Shown: piece by piece, positions 25,831-32,896 of the stretch
Layout: the number at the start of each line of letters is the position of its first letter
How positions within the stretch are numbered: the first letter of the stretch is position 1
NCBI GenBank assembly: GCA_025062095.1
Contig: JANXAZ010000021.1
Location: 1-46,645 of the forward strand
DNA from: Geminicoccaceae bacterium
GTDB taxonomy: Bacteria > Pseudomonadota > Alphaproteobacteria > Geminicoccales > Geminicoccaceae
Direction: 5' to 3'
Length of the DNA: 46,645 nt
The notes under the pieces: generated by a model
Told to the model about the DNA's origin: nothing
The model's database searches: none
What the model saw: only the letters and a program-made list of their open reading frames with translations
Translations under genes and position numbers: made by a program

Positions 25831-26349
25831 ATGCAGGAGGTCGTACTCGCGGCCTCGCTCCTGGCCATCGCCCTGGTCGTGGTCGCTTTCGTCAAGGTGT
25901 TGCGCGAGCTCGGCCCGGGGGAGAGGCGCTGGAGCGGGCCCGAGCAGCTGTCGCGGCTGCGCGGCCGCATCCTCTGGCTTTCGATGATCGCCGGCGCCGC
26001 CTTGGCCCTCCTCACCCTTCTTCCCTGGCCGCACGCGGTCCCGACCGGCCCGGCGGTGGTCTCGGTCGCGGTGCGGGCGAGCATGTGGGCTTGGGAGCTC
26101 GATCCCACGCGCGTCCCGGTCGGGGTACCGGTGGTTTTCCACGCCACGAGCGGCGACGTGAATCACGGCTTCGGCGTGTTCGATCCGAGCGGGAAGCTCC
26201 TGTTCCAGACCCAGGCCATGCCCGGCTGGGTCAACAAGGTCGCGTGGACCTTCACCGAACCCGGCCGTTACCGCGTCCTCTGTCTCGAATACTGCGGGCT
26301 CGTCCACCACGGGATGATGGCCGAGCTCGAGGTCCTGCCGAGGAGCTGA
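25831..26349 (+). CDS. norS: CuA subunit II of a heme-copper NO reductase (NorS-like, cox subunit II family)
   Basis: 172 aa. Electron-entry subunit with a short N-terminal membrane helix (residues 3-22), a second one near 46-63, and a periplasmic cupredoxin domain. The complete binuclear copper site is visible: His112 (VNHGF), then C-x-E-x-C-G-x-x-H-x-x-M as Cys151, Glu153, Cys155, His159, Met162. It passes electrons from cytochrome c to the heme of subunit I. It is shorter than ordinary CoxB, like ba3-type and sNOR subunits. The ATG follows GGGGAGG. First gene of the norS-norY-senC-orf1 cluster. Alternative: a ba3-like oxidase subunit II. Confidence 0.75.
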   Translation: MQEVVLAASLLAIALVVVAFVKVLRELGPGERRWSGPEQLSRLRGRILWLSMIAGAALALLTLLPWPHAVPTGPAVVSVAVRASMWAWELDPTRVPVGVPVVFHATSGDVNHGFGVFDPSGKLLFQTQAMPGWVNKVAWTFTEPGRYRVLCLEYCGLVHHGMMAELEVLPRS

Positions 26350-26360
26350 GGGAGGCGGCG

Positions 26361-27821
26361 ATGACACCTCTGGCTGCCGCGGTCCGTGCTGCGCCGATCC
26401 TCGAGCCGACGCGCCTGGCGCTCGTCTCGGGCGGTCTGGTGTTCCTCCTCATGATGACTCTCGGCCTTCTCATGAAGGCCACCCAGGCGGGTTTTCTTCC
26501 CCTGGAGCCGCGCGCCTTCTACGAGGTCATGACGGCGCACGGGATCGGCATGGTCGGCACCGCCGGACTCACCGGCGTCGCCGTGCTGTGGCATTTCCTC
26601 GGCCGCTACGTCGAGCTCGACGAGCGCGTCTTCTGGGCGTTCCTCGCCTCGTTCCTTTCCGGCGTCGTGCTGATTTTGGGTGCCGTTTTCGTAGGCGGTT
26701 TCGCCGCGGCGTGGACCTTTCTCTATCCCTTGCCGGCGATCTCGGGCGGAGTGTGGGCGCCCGAAACGGCCGTCGTCTACCTGGCCGGTCTCGCGCTCGT
26801 GGGCACGGGCTTCTTGCTCCTCCACCTCGAATGCGCCCGCGCGCTCCGTGCCCGCTGGGGCGGTCTCGCGCACGCGCTCGGCTGGCCTCTGCTCTTCCGC
26901 GGTGCTCAGGATCCCCTGCCGCCGCCCGCCGTGGTCGCCGCTGCCGCGGTCACCGTTTTCAACCTTTTGGGGCTCGTCGTCGGCGCCGCCGTCATCGCCA
27001 TCAGCATCCTCGACATCGTGATTCCGGCCGCGAGCCTCGATCCTCTGCTCGCAAAGAACATGATCTATTTTTTCGGCCACGTGTTCATCAACGCTACGAT
27101 CTATATGGCGGTGATCGCGGTCTACGAGATCATCCCGGAATACACCGGTCGACCCTGGACGACGTCGCGGATCTTCGTCGCGGCGTGGAGCGTCTTGCTC
27201 CTCTTCGTCATGGCCGTCTATCCCCATCATCTCCTCCAGGACACGGTCATGCCCGCCTGGACATTGGCGGTCGGCCAGATCCTCTCGTACGGCACGGCGG
27301 TTCCGCTCGTCGCCGTCACCACGCTCGGGCTTTTGAGCCAGCTCCACCGTTCGGGCGCGCGGCTCGATCTTCCGGCGGCGCTCCTCGTCCTCGGGGTGGG
27401 CGGCTGGACCGCGGGTGTCATGCCGGCTTGGATCGACGGCATCGTCGCGGTCAACAAGGTCATGCACAACACGCTCTGGGTCCCGGGTCACTTCCACATG
27501 TACTTGATCCTGGGCCAGGTCGCTTTCGTCTGGGCCGTGCTCCTGCGCCTCGCCCGCGGCCGCGACGAGCGAGGCCTCTCCGCGAGCGACGGCATCGTGT
27601 TCTGGCTCTACCTTTTGGGCGGCGCCGGCCTCGCTCTGGGCTTCCTGATCGCCGGCGCGGCGAGCGTGCCCCGCCGTTGGGCGGTGCACGATCCGGCCTG
27701 GATCGTGCACGACGTCCCGGGCGTGCTCTTCGCGGTGATGGTGCTCGCGGGTGCGGCGGGCTTCTTCGCGAAGGCCGTCCCGGGTCTGCTCGCGCGTGGC
27801 GCGGCCCAGGCCCGGGGCTGA
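26361..27821 (+). CDS. norY: Heme-copper subunit I without the active-site tyrosine, NorY-like nitric oxide reductase
   Basis: 486 aa, about 12 to 13 membrane helices. All six metal-binding histidines can be assigned: His60 and His379 for the low-spin heme, His377 for the high-spin heme, and His240, His289, His290 for CuB. In O2 reductases helix VI reads GH-PEV-Y; here it is GHVFINATIYM, with Asn244 where the cross-linked Tyr belongs. Loss of that Tyr is a hallmark of NO reductases within the superfamily. Together with the gene order this supports sNOR, which reduces 2 NO to N2O. GGAGG precedes the ATG, 11 bp after norS. An unusual O2 reductase is the main alternative. Confidence 0.72.
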   Translation: MTPLAAAVRAAPILEPTRLALVSGGLVFLLMMTLGLLMKATQAGFLPLEPRAFYEVMTAHGIGMVGTAGLTGVAVLWHFLGRYVELDERVFWAFLASFLSGVVLILGAVFVGGFAAAWTFLYPLPAISGGVWAPETAVVYLAGLALVGTGFLLLHLECARALRARWGGLAHALGWPLLFRGAQDPLPPPAVVAAAAVTVFNLLGLVVGAAVIAISILDIVIPAASLDPLLAKNMIYFFGHVFINATIYMAVIAVYEIIPEYTGRPWTTSRIFVAAWSVLLLFVMAVYPHHLLQDTVMPAWTLAVGQILSYGTAVPLVAVTTLGLLSQLHRSGARLDLPAALLVLGVGGWTAGVMPAWIDGIVAVNKVMHNTLWVPGHFHMYLILGQVAFVWAVLLRLARGRDERGLSASDGIVFWLYLLGGAGLALGFLIAGAASVPRRWAVHDPAWIVHDVPGVLFAVMVLAGAAGFFAKAVPGLLARGAAQARG

Positions 27822-27825
27822 GACC

Positions 27826-28422
27826 GTGTGGCGCACGATCCTCGCCACTACGGCTGTGCTCGTCGCCGGTGTCGCGACGATCGTCATCGAGACCGACGGG
27901 CTCGCGGCTTTCACCACCGAAGGGGCGCGCCGGCTCGCGGTGACGCGGGCGCCCGTTCCCGTTCCTTCCGTCCGCTTGCGCGACGAGCGAGGGGAGGCGA
28001 TCGAGTTCCCGGTCGCCGGCCGGGCGATGCTCGTCGAGTTCGTCTACACGAGCTGCCCGACCCTGTGCGTGAGCCTCGCGCAAGCTTTCGCGCGAATCCG
28101 AGACGACCTCGAGCGCGCGGGCGCGGATCCCGTGCTTCGGCTCCTCTCGGTGAGCTTCGATCCCGCGCGCGACGATCCGCCGGCCCTTCGCGCATACGCC
28201 GAAGCGCACGGGGCCGATCGGCGCCGCTGGCGGGTCGCGGTGCCCGAGACCGAGGCCGATCTGCGGTCCCTTCTCGAGACCTTCGGCGTGATCGTGATCG
28301 CCGACGGGGAAGGGGGCTTCGTGCACAACGCCGCGCTCCACCTCGTCGACGCCGAAGGCCGGCTGGCGGCGATCTTCGATCCCGACGAGGGGGAGCGAGC
28401 CGCCCAGAGGCTCCTGCCGTGA
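27826..28422 (+). CDS. senC: SCO1/SenC-family copper chaperone
   Basis: 198 aa. Membrane-anchored thioredoxin-fold protein (helix at residues 4-22) that loads copper into the CuA site of subunit II. The copper ligands are visible: Cys77 and Cys81 in YTSCPTLC and His167 in FVHNAAL. It contains the family segments VEFVYTSCP and LLSVSFDPARDDP. The GTG start at 27826 is 4 bp after the norY stop. Position between norY and orf1 reproduces the norSY-senC-orf1 order of ammonia oxidisers. Confidence 0.88.
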   Translation: MWRTILATTAVLVAGVATIVIETDGLAAFTTEGARRLAVTRAPVPVPSVRLRDERGEAIEFPVAGRAMLVEFVYTSCPTLCVSLAQAFARIRDDLERAGADPVLRLLSVSFDPARDDPPALRAYAEAHGADRRRWRVAVPETEADLRSLLETFGVIVIADGEGGFVHNAALHLVDAEGRLAAIFDPDEGERAAQRLLP

Positions 28423-29066
28423 GAGGCGATCGAGCATCGCAGATCCTCGGCCTGACGTTCCTGCTCGCCGCTTTCGTCCTGCGCCGGCCGCTCGAGGCGC
28501 GCCTCGTCACCCACCTCCTCGTGCAATTTCCGCTCCTGCTCGCGGGCGGGGCGCTTCTCGCCGGTCCTCGGCCGCCCGAGCGCTCGCGTGCGTGGAACCG
28601 AGGCGGAGCCACGGGGCTCGCGCTCGCGCTCGTCGTCCTCGGCTTCTGGATGTTGCCGCGGGCGATCGACGCCGCTGTGGTCTCTTGGCGATACGAGCTC
28701 GCCAAGTTCGTGTCCGTGCCGGTCGCGGGAGCGGCGCTCGCCTGGAGCCTTCCGCTTCTGCCTTGGCTCGCGCGGCAGCTCGTGGCGACACAGGCGATCG
28801 CCATGGCCGCCGCCTCGGGCTGGCTCTACCTCGCGCTCCCGCAGCGGCTGTGCCTGCGATATCTCAGGAGCGATCAAGACGAGCTCGGCGCGGCGCTGCT
28901 GTTCCTTTCTGCCGCGGCCTTCGTGTTCTGGGTCGGCCGGCTGGTCTGCGGGGCGGAGACGAAGATCTCCGTTCGGACCTCGGGGGCGGCGCTCGAGCGG
29001 GATCGTTGCAGCGACGACGATCCCGGAGCTCGCGCGTCCGTGGGGCGTGCGACGCTTCGGCGGTGA
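28419..29066 (+). CDS. Small multi-helix membrane protein, Orf1 of the sNOR cluster
   Basis: 215 aa with about five hydrophobic segments (ILGLTFLLAAFVLRR, LLVQFPLLLAGGALLAG, GLALALVVLGFWMLPRA, VPVAGAALAWSLPLLPW, LLFLSAAAFVFWVGRLVCG) and a hydrophilic tail. The GTG overlaps the senC stop by 4 bp. I do not recognise a catalytic motif. By position it corresponds to orf1 of norSY-senC-orf1, which is proposed to help assembly, perhaps of heme or copper. Function is inference. Confidence 0.65.
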   Translation: MRGDRASQILGLTFLLAAFVLRRPLEARLVTHLLVQFPLLLAGGALLAGPRPPERSRAWNRGGATGLALALVVLGFWMLPRAIDAAVVSWRYELAKFVSVPVAGAALAWSLPLLPWLARQLVATQAIAMAAASGWLYLALPQRLCLRYLRSDQDELGAALLFLSAAAFVFWVGRLVCGAETKISVRTSGAALERDRCSDDDPGARASVGRATLRR

Positions 29067-29107
29067 ACGGCTCGGGCGCGTCTGCTAGCCTGCGGCCGCG
29101 ACGAGCG

Positions 29108-29123
29108 ATGCGGCGCGCCGCAT
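29108..29123 (+). promoter_or_regulatory. 16-bp perfect palindrome upstream of nsrR
   Basis: ATGCGGCGCGCCGCAT is fully self-complementary and lies 25 bp before the nsrR start. Its outer bases give GATGC...GCATT, close to the GATGY...RCATC arms of NsrR boxes but with one base less between them. It may be an autoregulatory site or a transcript hairpin. In DNA this GC-rich, chance cannot be excluded. Confidence 0.35.
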
Positions 29124-29147
29124 TCGACACCGGAGCCCCGCCCTGCG

Positions 29148-29579
29148 ATGCAGCTCGCCAAGCTCTCGGATTACGCCCTGCGGGCGCTCGTCCTCGCCGC
29201 GGTGCGCCATCCCGAACTCGTCACCGTGGCCGAGATCGCCCGCATCTATCGAATCCCCGAAGGACACGTGCGCAAGATCGCCCATCTGCTCGCCCGACAG
29301 GGCTTCCTCGCCTCGGTGCGCGGGCGCGCGGGCGGCTACCGGCTCGCGGCGCCCCCCGAGACGATCAGCCTCGGTCGGGTCGTACGAGCGACCGAGACCG
29401 ATTTCCGTCTCGTCGAATGTTTCGATCCCTCGAGCCGGCTGTGCCGGTTGGAGCCCGGATGCGCCTTGCGCGCGGTGCTGAACGAAGCGCTCGAGGCCTT
29501 CCTGGCCGTTCTCGACCGCACCACGCTCGCCGATGTCACCGCCGAGCGCCGCAGGCTGCGCGAACTCCTCGCGCTCTGA
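29148..29579 (+). CDS. nsrR: Rrf2-family NO-sensing repressor NsrR
   Basis: 143 aa. Winged-helix regulator whose [4Fe-4S] cluster is destroyed by NO, releasing DNA. It begins MQLAKLSDYALRAL, very close to known NsrR proteins. Asp8, the unusual fourth cluster ligand established in Streptomyces NsrR, is present. The three cluster cysteines are Cys91, Cys99 and Cys105 (LVECFDP, RLCRLEPGCAL). Helix-turn-helix region ARIYRIPEGHVRKI and wing VRGRAGGYRL are intact. It follows the NO reductase cluster by 81 bp in the same direction, so it likely controls it and perhaps itself. Confidence 0.88.
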   Translation: MQLAKLSDYALRALVLAAVRHPELVTVAEIARIYRIPEGHVRKIAHLLARQGFLASVRGRAGGYRLAAPPETISLGRVVRATETDFRLVECFDPSSRLCRLEPGCALRAVLNEALEAFLAVLDRTTLADVTAERRRLRELLAL

Positions 29580-29597
29580 AGGGCGAGGACGGGGAAT

Positions 29598-30761
29598 TCA
29601 CGGCCAACGATCGAGGAAATCGCGGATCCGCTCGAGCGCGATCTCGAGCCGTTCGGGGCGGATCGCGAAGCACAAGCGGATGTGGCTCTCGTTGCCCCGC
29701 CCGAAGGTGTAGCCCGCCGCCGTGCCCACTTTCTCTTCCGCCACCAGCCGCCGGCAGAAGGCGAGGCTGTCGGCGAGGCCCTCGATCCGCGGGAAGGCGT
29801 AGAAGGCGCCTTCGGGGCGCAGGAGCCGCACGCGCGGATGGGTGCCGAGGATGCGCATGACGAGGTCGCGATTGTGCCGGGTGCGCTCGCGGAACTCGGC
29901 CACGAAGGCCTCGCCCTGTTCGAGCGCGGCGATGCCGCCGTATTGCGCGAAGGAGGTGGCCCCGGTGTTGTTGACCTCCGAGAGCACGCGCATCGGCGTG
30001 GCGAGGCTCTTGGGATGGACCATCCACCCGAGCCGCCATCCGGTCATCGCCCAGGCTTTGGAAAAGCCGTTCAAAACGAACACCGGCTCGTCTTCTTCGG
30101 CGAGGGCGAGAAAGGAAGGGGCGGGATCGGGGCCCTCGAAGACGTTGCGGTGATAGACCTCGTCCGCCACGAGCGCGAGCCCGTGCTCGCGGCAGAGCTC
30201 GAGCAACGCCCGCTGCTCGTGCGGCTGCATGATCCAACCCGTGGGGTTGGAGGGACTGTTGACGTAGATCGCCTTGGTGCGCGGGCCGATCGCCGCTTCG
30301 ACCCGGCCGAGGTCGAGATGCCAGCGCTCGGGCCCCTCCTCGAGCCGGACGTCGATCGGCACGCCCCCCAGGACCTCGACCACGGTGCGGATGTTGGGCC
30401 AATAAGGCGAGATCAGGATCACCTCGTCGCCGGGTCGGAGAATACATTGGCAGGTCATCATGACGGTGAGCATCGTCGAGCCCGGAAGCGTGATCCGATC
30501 CGGGTGGACGGCGATGCCGTAAACCCTGTGGAGGTAGCGCTCGATCGCCTCGCGCACGGGCACGTGGCCGCGGGTGGGACCGTAGAAGGTCTTGCCGGCT
30601 TCGAGAGCGCGCACCGCCGCCTCGCGGACGAAGGCGGGGGTGACGATGTCGCTCTCCCCGAACCACAGGGGGATGACCTCCGGATCGTCGAGATGGTCGG
30701 CGGCCACCTTCATGATGCCGGAGGGCTCGAGGGCGAGGATCTCGGGACGCAGAGGTTTCAT
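29598..30761 (-). CDS. Class I/II pyridoxal-phosphate aminotransferase
   Basis: 387-aa fold type I PLP enzyme of the AspC-like group. Visible: YGPTRGHVPVREAI, the cofactor region LPGSTMLTVMMTC, SPYWPN, NSPSNPTGWIM with the conserved Asn, LVADEVYH, the PLP lysine in NGFSKAWAMTGWRLGW, and the substrate-carboxylate Arg near IRLCFAI. It transfers amino groups between an amino acid and a 2-oxoacid; the substrate is unclear. The ATG at 30761 follows GAGGG. It converges with nsrR across 18 bp. Confidence 0.9.
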   Translation of the reverse strand: MKPLRPEILALEPSGIMKVAADHLDDPEVIPLWFGESDIVTPAFVREAAVRALEAGKTFYGPTRGHVPVREAIERYLHRVYGIAVHPDRITLPGSTMLTVMMTCQCILRPGDEVILISPYWPNIRTVVEVLGGVPIDVRLEEGPERWHLDLGRVEAAIGPRTKAIYVNSPSNPTGWIMQPHEQRALLELCREHGLALVADEVYHRNVFEGPDPAPSFLALAEEDEPVFVLNGFSKAWAMTGWRLGWMVHPKSLATPMRVLSEVNNTGATSFAQYGGIAALEQGEAFVAEFRERTRHNRDLVMRILGTHPRVRLLRPEGAFYAFPRIEGLADSLAFCRRLVAEEKVGTAAGYTFGRGNESHIRLCFAIRPERLEIALERIRDFLDRWP

Positions 30762-30813
30762 CGCTGGCCCTCAACGATCGTACGTTTCGCCATAGGTGGT
30801 CCCCGCCGGCACG

Positions 30814-30834
30814 AAAAGAGCCCGTCGTCGGCTC
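30814..30834 (-). terminator. Intrinsic terminator of the diguanylate cyclase gene
   Basis: On the minus strand GAGCC - GACGACG - GGCTC is followed directly by TTTT (30817-30814). It lies 34 bp past the diguanylate cyclase stop and separates it from the aminotransferase gene. Confidence 0.5.
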
Positions 30835-30867
30835 GGGGGAAAGACGAGATGCCCTTCTTGTGCGGGA

Positions 30868-31917
30868 TCAGGGCACCTCGACGAGCCGCGCGTCGGGATG
30901 CGCGCCGAGCCCTCGGCGGCCGCGCTTGCGCCGGTACATCTCGGCGTCGGCGCGGGCGAGCAGGGTCGCGAGATCCTCTCCGTCCTCGGGCGCGAGTGCG
31001 GCGCCGATGCTCACCCCGACGCGCAGGGTGCGCTCCGCCCAAGAGATCGGCTCGCCGAGCCGACGCTCGATCGCGCGCTCGCGCGCGAGCAACTCCTCGC
31101 GTCCCGCCAGCTCGCCCAAGAGGACCACGAACTCGTCGCCTCCGATGCGCGCCACGAGATCCGTCGCGCGCGCCGCTTCCTCGAGCCGGCGCGCGAGGGC
31201 CCGCAGCACCGCGTCGCCGGCGGCATGGCCCGCCCCGTCGTTGATCTGCTTGAACCGGTCGACGTCGAGAAGGAGCACGCCCGCACGGCCGCGCCGGGCG
31301 AGTCGGCGGGAAAGGGTCGAGCGAGCCGCGGCCTCGAGGAGCGCGCGGTTGGCGACCCCGGTCAACGGATCGTGACCGGCGAGAAAGCGCAGCCGGCCTT
31401 CCAGGCGCACGCGCTCGCTCACCTCCCGCGCCGTCCCTCGATAGCCGCGGAAGCGCCCGAGACGATCGCGCACCGGCACGGCGCTCGCCTCGAGGATGCG
31501 GGAGCGTCCTGCCGGATCCACGTAGCTGCACCGCAGATCCCGGAAGGGCCGGCCGGGCACGAAGCGCGGAGCCGAAGCGGAGCCCAACAAGAGGGTGCCG
31601 GCGTCGCCCGCGAGCGCGCGCGGCACGCTCACGAGCTCGAAAAGACGGCACCCGAGGAGCTCGGTCGCGGGGCGACCGAGGACCCGGCTCGCCTCGGGGG
31701 AGAGGTACACGAGCCGCAGCTCGCGATCGGTCTCCCACAGGAAGTCGGCGGCGGCGCTCAAGAAATCGCGCAAGCGCGCGAGCTCCGCGCGCGTGCGCGC
31801 GGCTCCCGCGCACACGCCGAGCAGGCGGCGCAAGCGCTCCCGCAGCCCTCCGCGGTCGCGGGTCGAGAGGTCGTTCGGCGCCGTCGCGCCGCCGGTCGGC
31901 GATCCCGTTCGCCACAT
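30868..31917 (-). CDS. PAS-GGDEF diguanylate cyclase
   Basis: 349 aa from the ATG at 31917. Makes cyclic di-GMP from two GTP. A PAS domain (from FLSAAADFLWETDRELRLVYLSPEA to RFRGYRGTAREVSER) precedes a GGDEF domain with DPLTGVANRALL, LLDVDRFKQIND and an intact RIGGDEF. The RATD motif five residues before GGDEF is a product-inhibition I-site. No EAL domain and no membrane helix, so it is a soluble sensor-cyclase. No clear ribosome site supports the start; a TTG at 31977 would add 20 residues. Its output could regulate the exopolysaccharide locus, but that link is only speculation. Confidence 0.9.
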   Translation of the reverse strand: MWRTGSPTGGATAPNDLSTRDRGGLRERLRRLLGVCAGAARTRAELARLRDFLSAAADFLWETDRELRLVYLSPEASRVLGRPATELLGCRLFELVSVPRALAGDAGTLLLGSASAPRFVPGRPFRDLRCSYVDPAGRSRILEASAVPVRDRLGRFRGYRGTAREVSERVRLEGRLRFLAGHDPLTGVANRALLEAAARSTLSRRLARRGRAGVLLLDVDRFKQINDGAGHAAGDAVLRALARRLEEAARATDLVARIGGDEFVVLLGELAGREELLARERAIERRLGEPISWAERTLRVGVSIGAALAPEDGEDLATLLARADAEMYRRKRGRRGLGAHPDARLVEVP

Positions 31918-31984
31918 CTTCGGTTCGGTTCCGAGGAGCTGTCCGATCGACGCGCCCTCGCGGCGCGCGCTCGTCAACTTAGAG

Positions 31985-32015
31985 TTTTGCGCGCGCTAGG
32001 CAAGTGCGCGCAAAA
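31985..32015 (-). promoter_or_regulatory. 10-bp dyad upstream of the diguanylate cyclase gene
   Basis: TTTTGCGCGC (31985-31994) and GCGCGCAAAA (32006-32015) are exact inverted repeats around an 11-nt centre, beside the AT-rich ATTAATTTTT on the minus strand. It sits just upstream of the cyclase start and past the tusA stop. It may be an operator, a leader hairpin, or a tusA 3' structure. Confidence 0.4.
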
Positions 32016-32063
32016 ATTAATCCCCGGGTTGCACAGGCCGGGCCGGTGCGGTGCGGTGGCTCG

Positions 32064-32303
32064 CTAGCGTCCCGCTCCGCGCTCGATCACCGTGCGGTGG
32101 CCCGCGGCCGTCGCCTCGCTGGAGACGAATCTGTGACCCTGGGCGGCACAGAGCTCGGCGAGATCGGCGGGCGCTTTGGGATCGTCGGTCAAGACCTCCA
32201 GCCGCGCGCCCACCGGCATCGCGGAGAGCGCCTTGCGCGCCTTGAGCACCGGCAACGGACAGGTGAGACCGCGCAGGTCCAGGCTCCGGTTCGGTTCGTG
32301 CAC
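32064..32303 (-). CDS. TusA-family sulfurtransferase
   Basis: 79-aa sulfur carrier. The signature C-P-x-P is present with the persulfide Cys in LDLRGLTCPLPVLKARKAL, followed by LEVLTDDPKAPADLAELC and the GH segment typical of the family. TusA relays sulfur from a cysteine desulfurase to tRNA 2-thiouridine synthesis and molybdenum cofactor assembly. It sits divergent from mobB/moeA, and the window also holds a desulfurase and MnmA, so either partner is plausible. The GTG at 32303 was chosen because the family starts there; a longer frame to 32363 adds unmatched residues. Confidence 0.88.
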   Translation of the reverse strand: MHEPNRSLDLRGLTCPLPVLKARKALSAMPVGARLEVLTDDPKAPADLAELCAAQGHRFVSSEATAAGHRTVIERGAGR

Positions 32304-32373
32304 GTCCGCTCGCCCCTGCTCAACACGCCACCGCCATGCTATGCGCCCCGACGAGCGCGACAAGGGCCAAAGG

Positions 32374-32892
32374 ATGCAGCGGATCGAAACCGGACGCCGC
32401 GTCTTCGGGGTGGTCGGCTACAAGAACAACGGCAAGACCACGCTCGTCGTGCGGCTGGTCGAGCACCTCTCGGCGCGCGGCTATCGGGTCTCGACGATCA
32501 AGCACGCCCACCACGCAGTGGATATCGATCAGCCGGGCAAGGACAGCTTCCGCCATCGCGAGGCGGGCGCGGTGGAGGTCGTCCTCGCCACCGCGCGGCG
32601 CTGGGCGCTCGTGCACGAACTCAAGGACGAACCGGAGCCGAACCTCGAAGCGCTGTTGGCCAAGATGGCTCCCGTCGACCTGGTTCTGGTCGAGGGGTTC
32701 AAGCGATTTTCGCAACCCAAGATCGAGGTGCACCGGCGCGAGCGCGGCACGCCCTTGCTCGCCCGCTCGGACCCGACGGTGCTCGCCGTGGCTTCCGACG
32801 AACCCCTGCCCGATCTCGAGGTCCCGGTCTTCGACCTCGACGACGTCGAAGGCATCGCCGCATTCGTCCTCACCCACGCGGTCCCGGGGTGA
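32374..32892 (+). CDS. mobB: Molybdopterin-guanine dinucleotide biosynthesis adaptor MobB
   Basis: 172-aa P-loop GTPase-like protein that assists MobA in making MGD or delivering cofactor. Walker A is GYKNNGKTT near residues 15-23; STIKHAHHAVDIDQPGKDSFRHREAGA and VLVEGFKRFSQPKIEV are hallmarks. The ATG at 32374 has GGG seven nt upstream; an in-frame ATG at 32341 lacks a site. It is followed by moeA with a 4-bp gap, forming a molybdenum cofactor operon. Confidence 0.93.
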   Translation: MQRIETGRRVFGVVGYKNNGKTTLVVRLVEHLSARGYRVSTIKHAHHAVDIDQPGKDSFRHREAGAVEVVLATARRWALVHELKDEPEPNLEALLAKMAPVDLVLVEGFKRFSQPKIEVHRRERGTPLLARSDPTVLAVASDEPLPDLEVPVFDLDDVEGIAAFVLTHAVPG

Positions 32893-32896
32893 CGCG

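Noticed and set aside
25831-27821. Ordinary terminal oxidase (ba3-like cytochrome c oxidase) reading of the heme-copper pair
   Set aside because: Considered because CuA is intact. Set aside in favour of NO reductase because the helix VI Tyr is missing and nsrR and senC-orf1 are linked, but not fully excluded.
28044-28877. Minus-strand frame of 277 codons across senC/orf1
   Set aside because: Antisense shadow with charged, low-complexity translation; the plus-strand genes have clear motifs and coupled starts.
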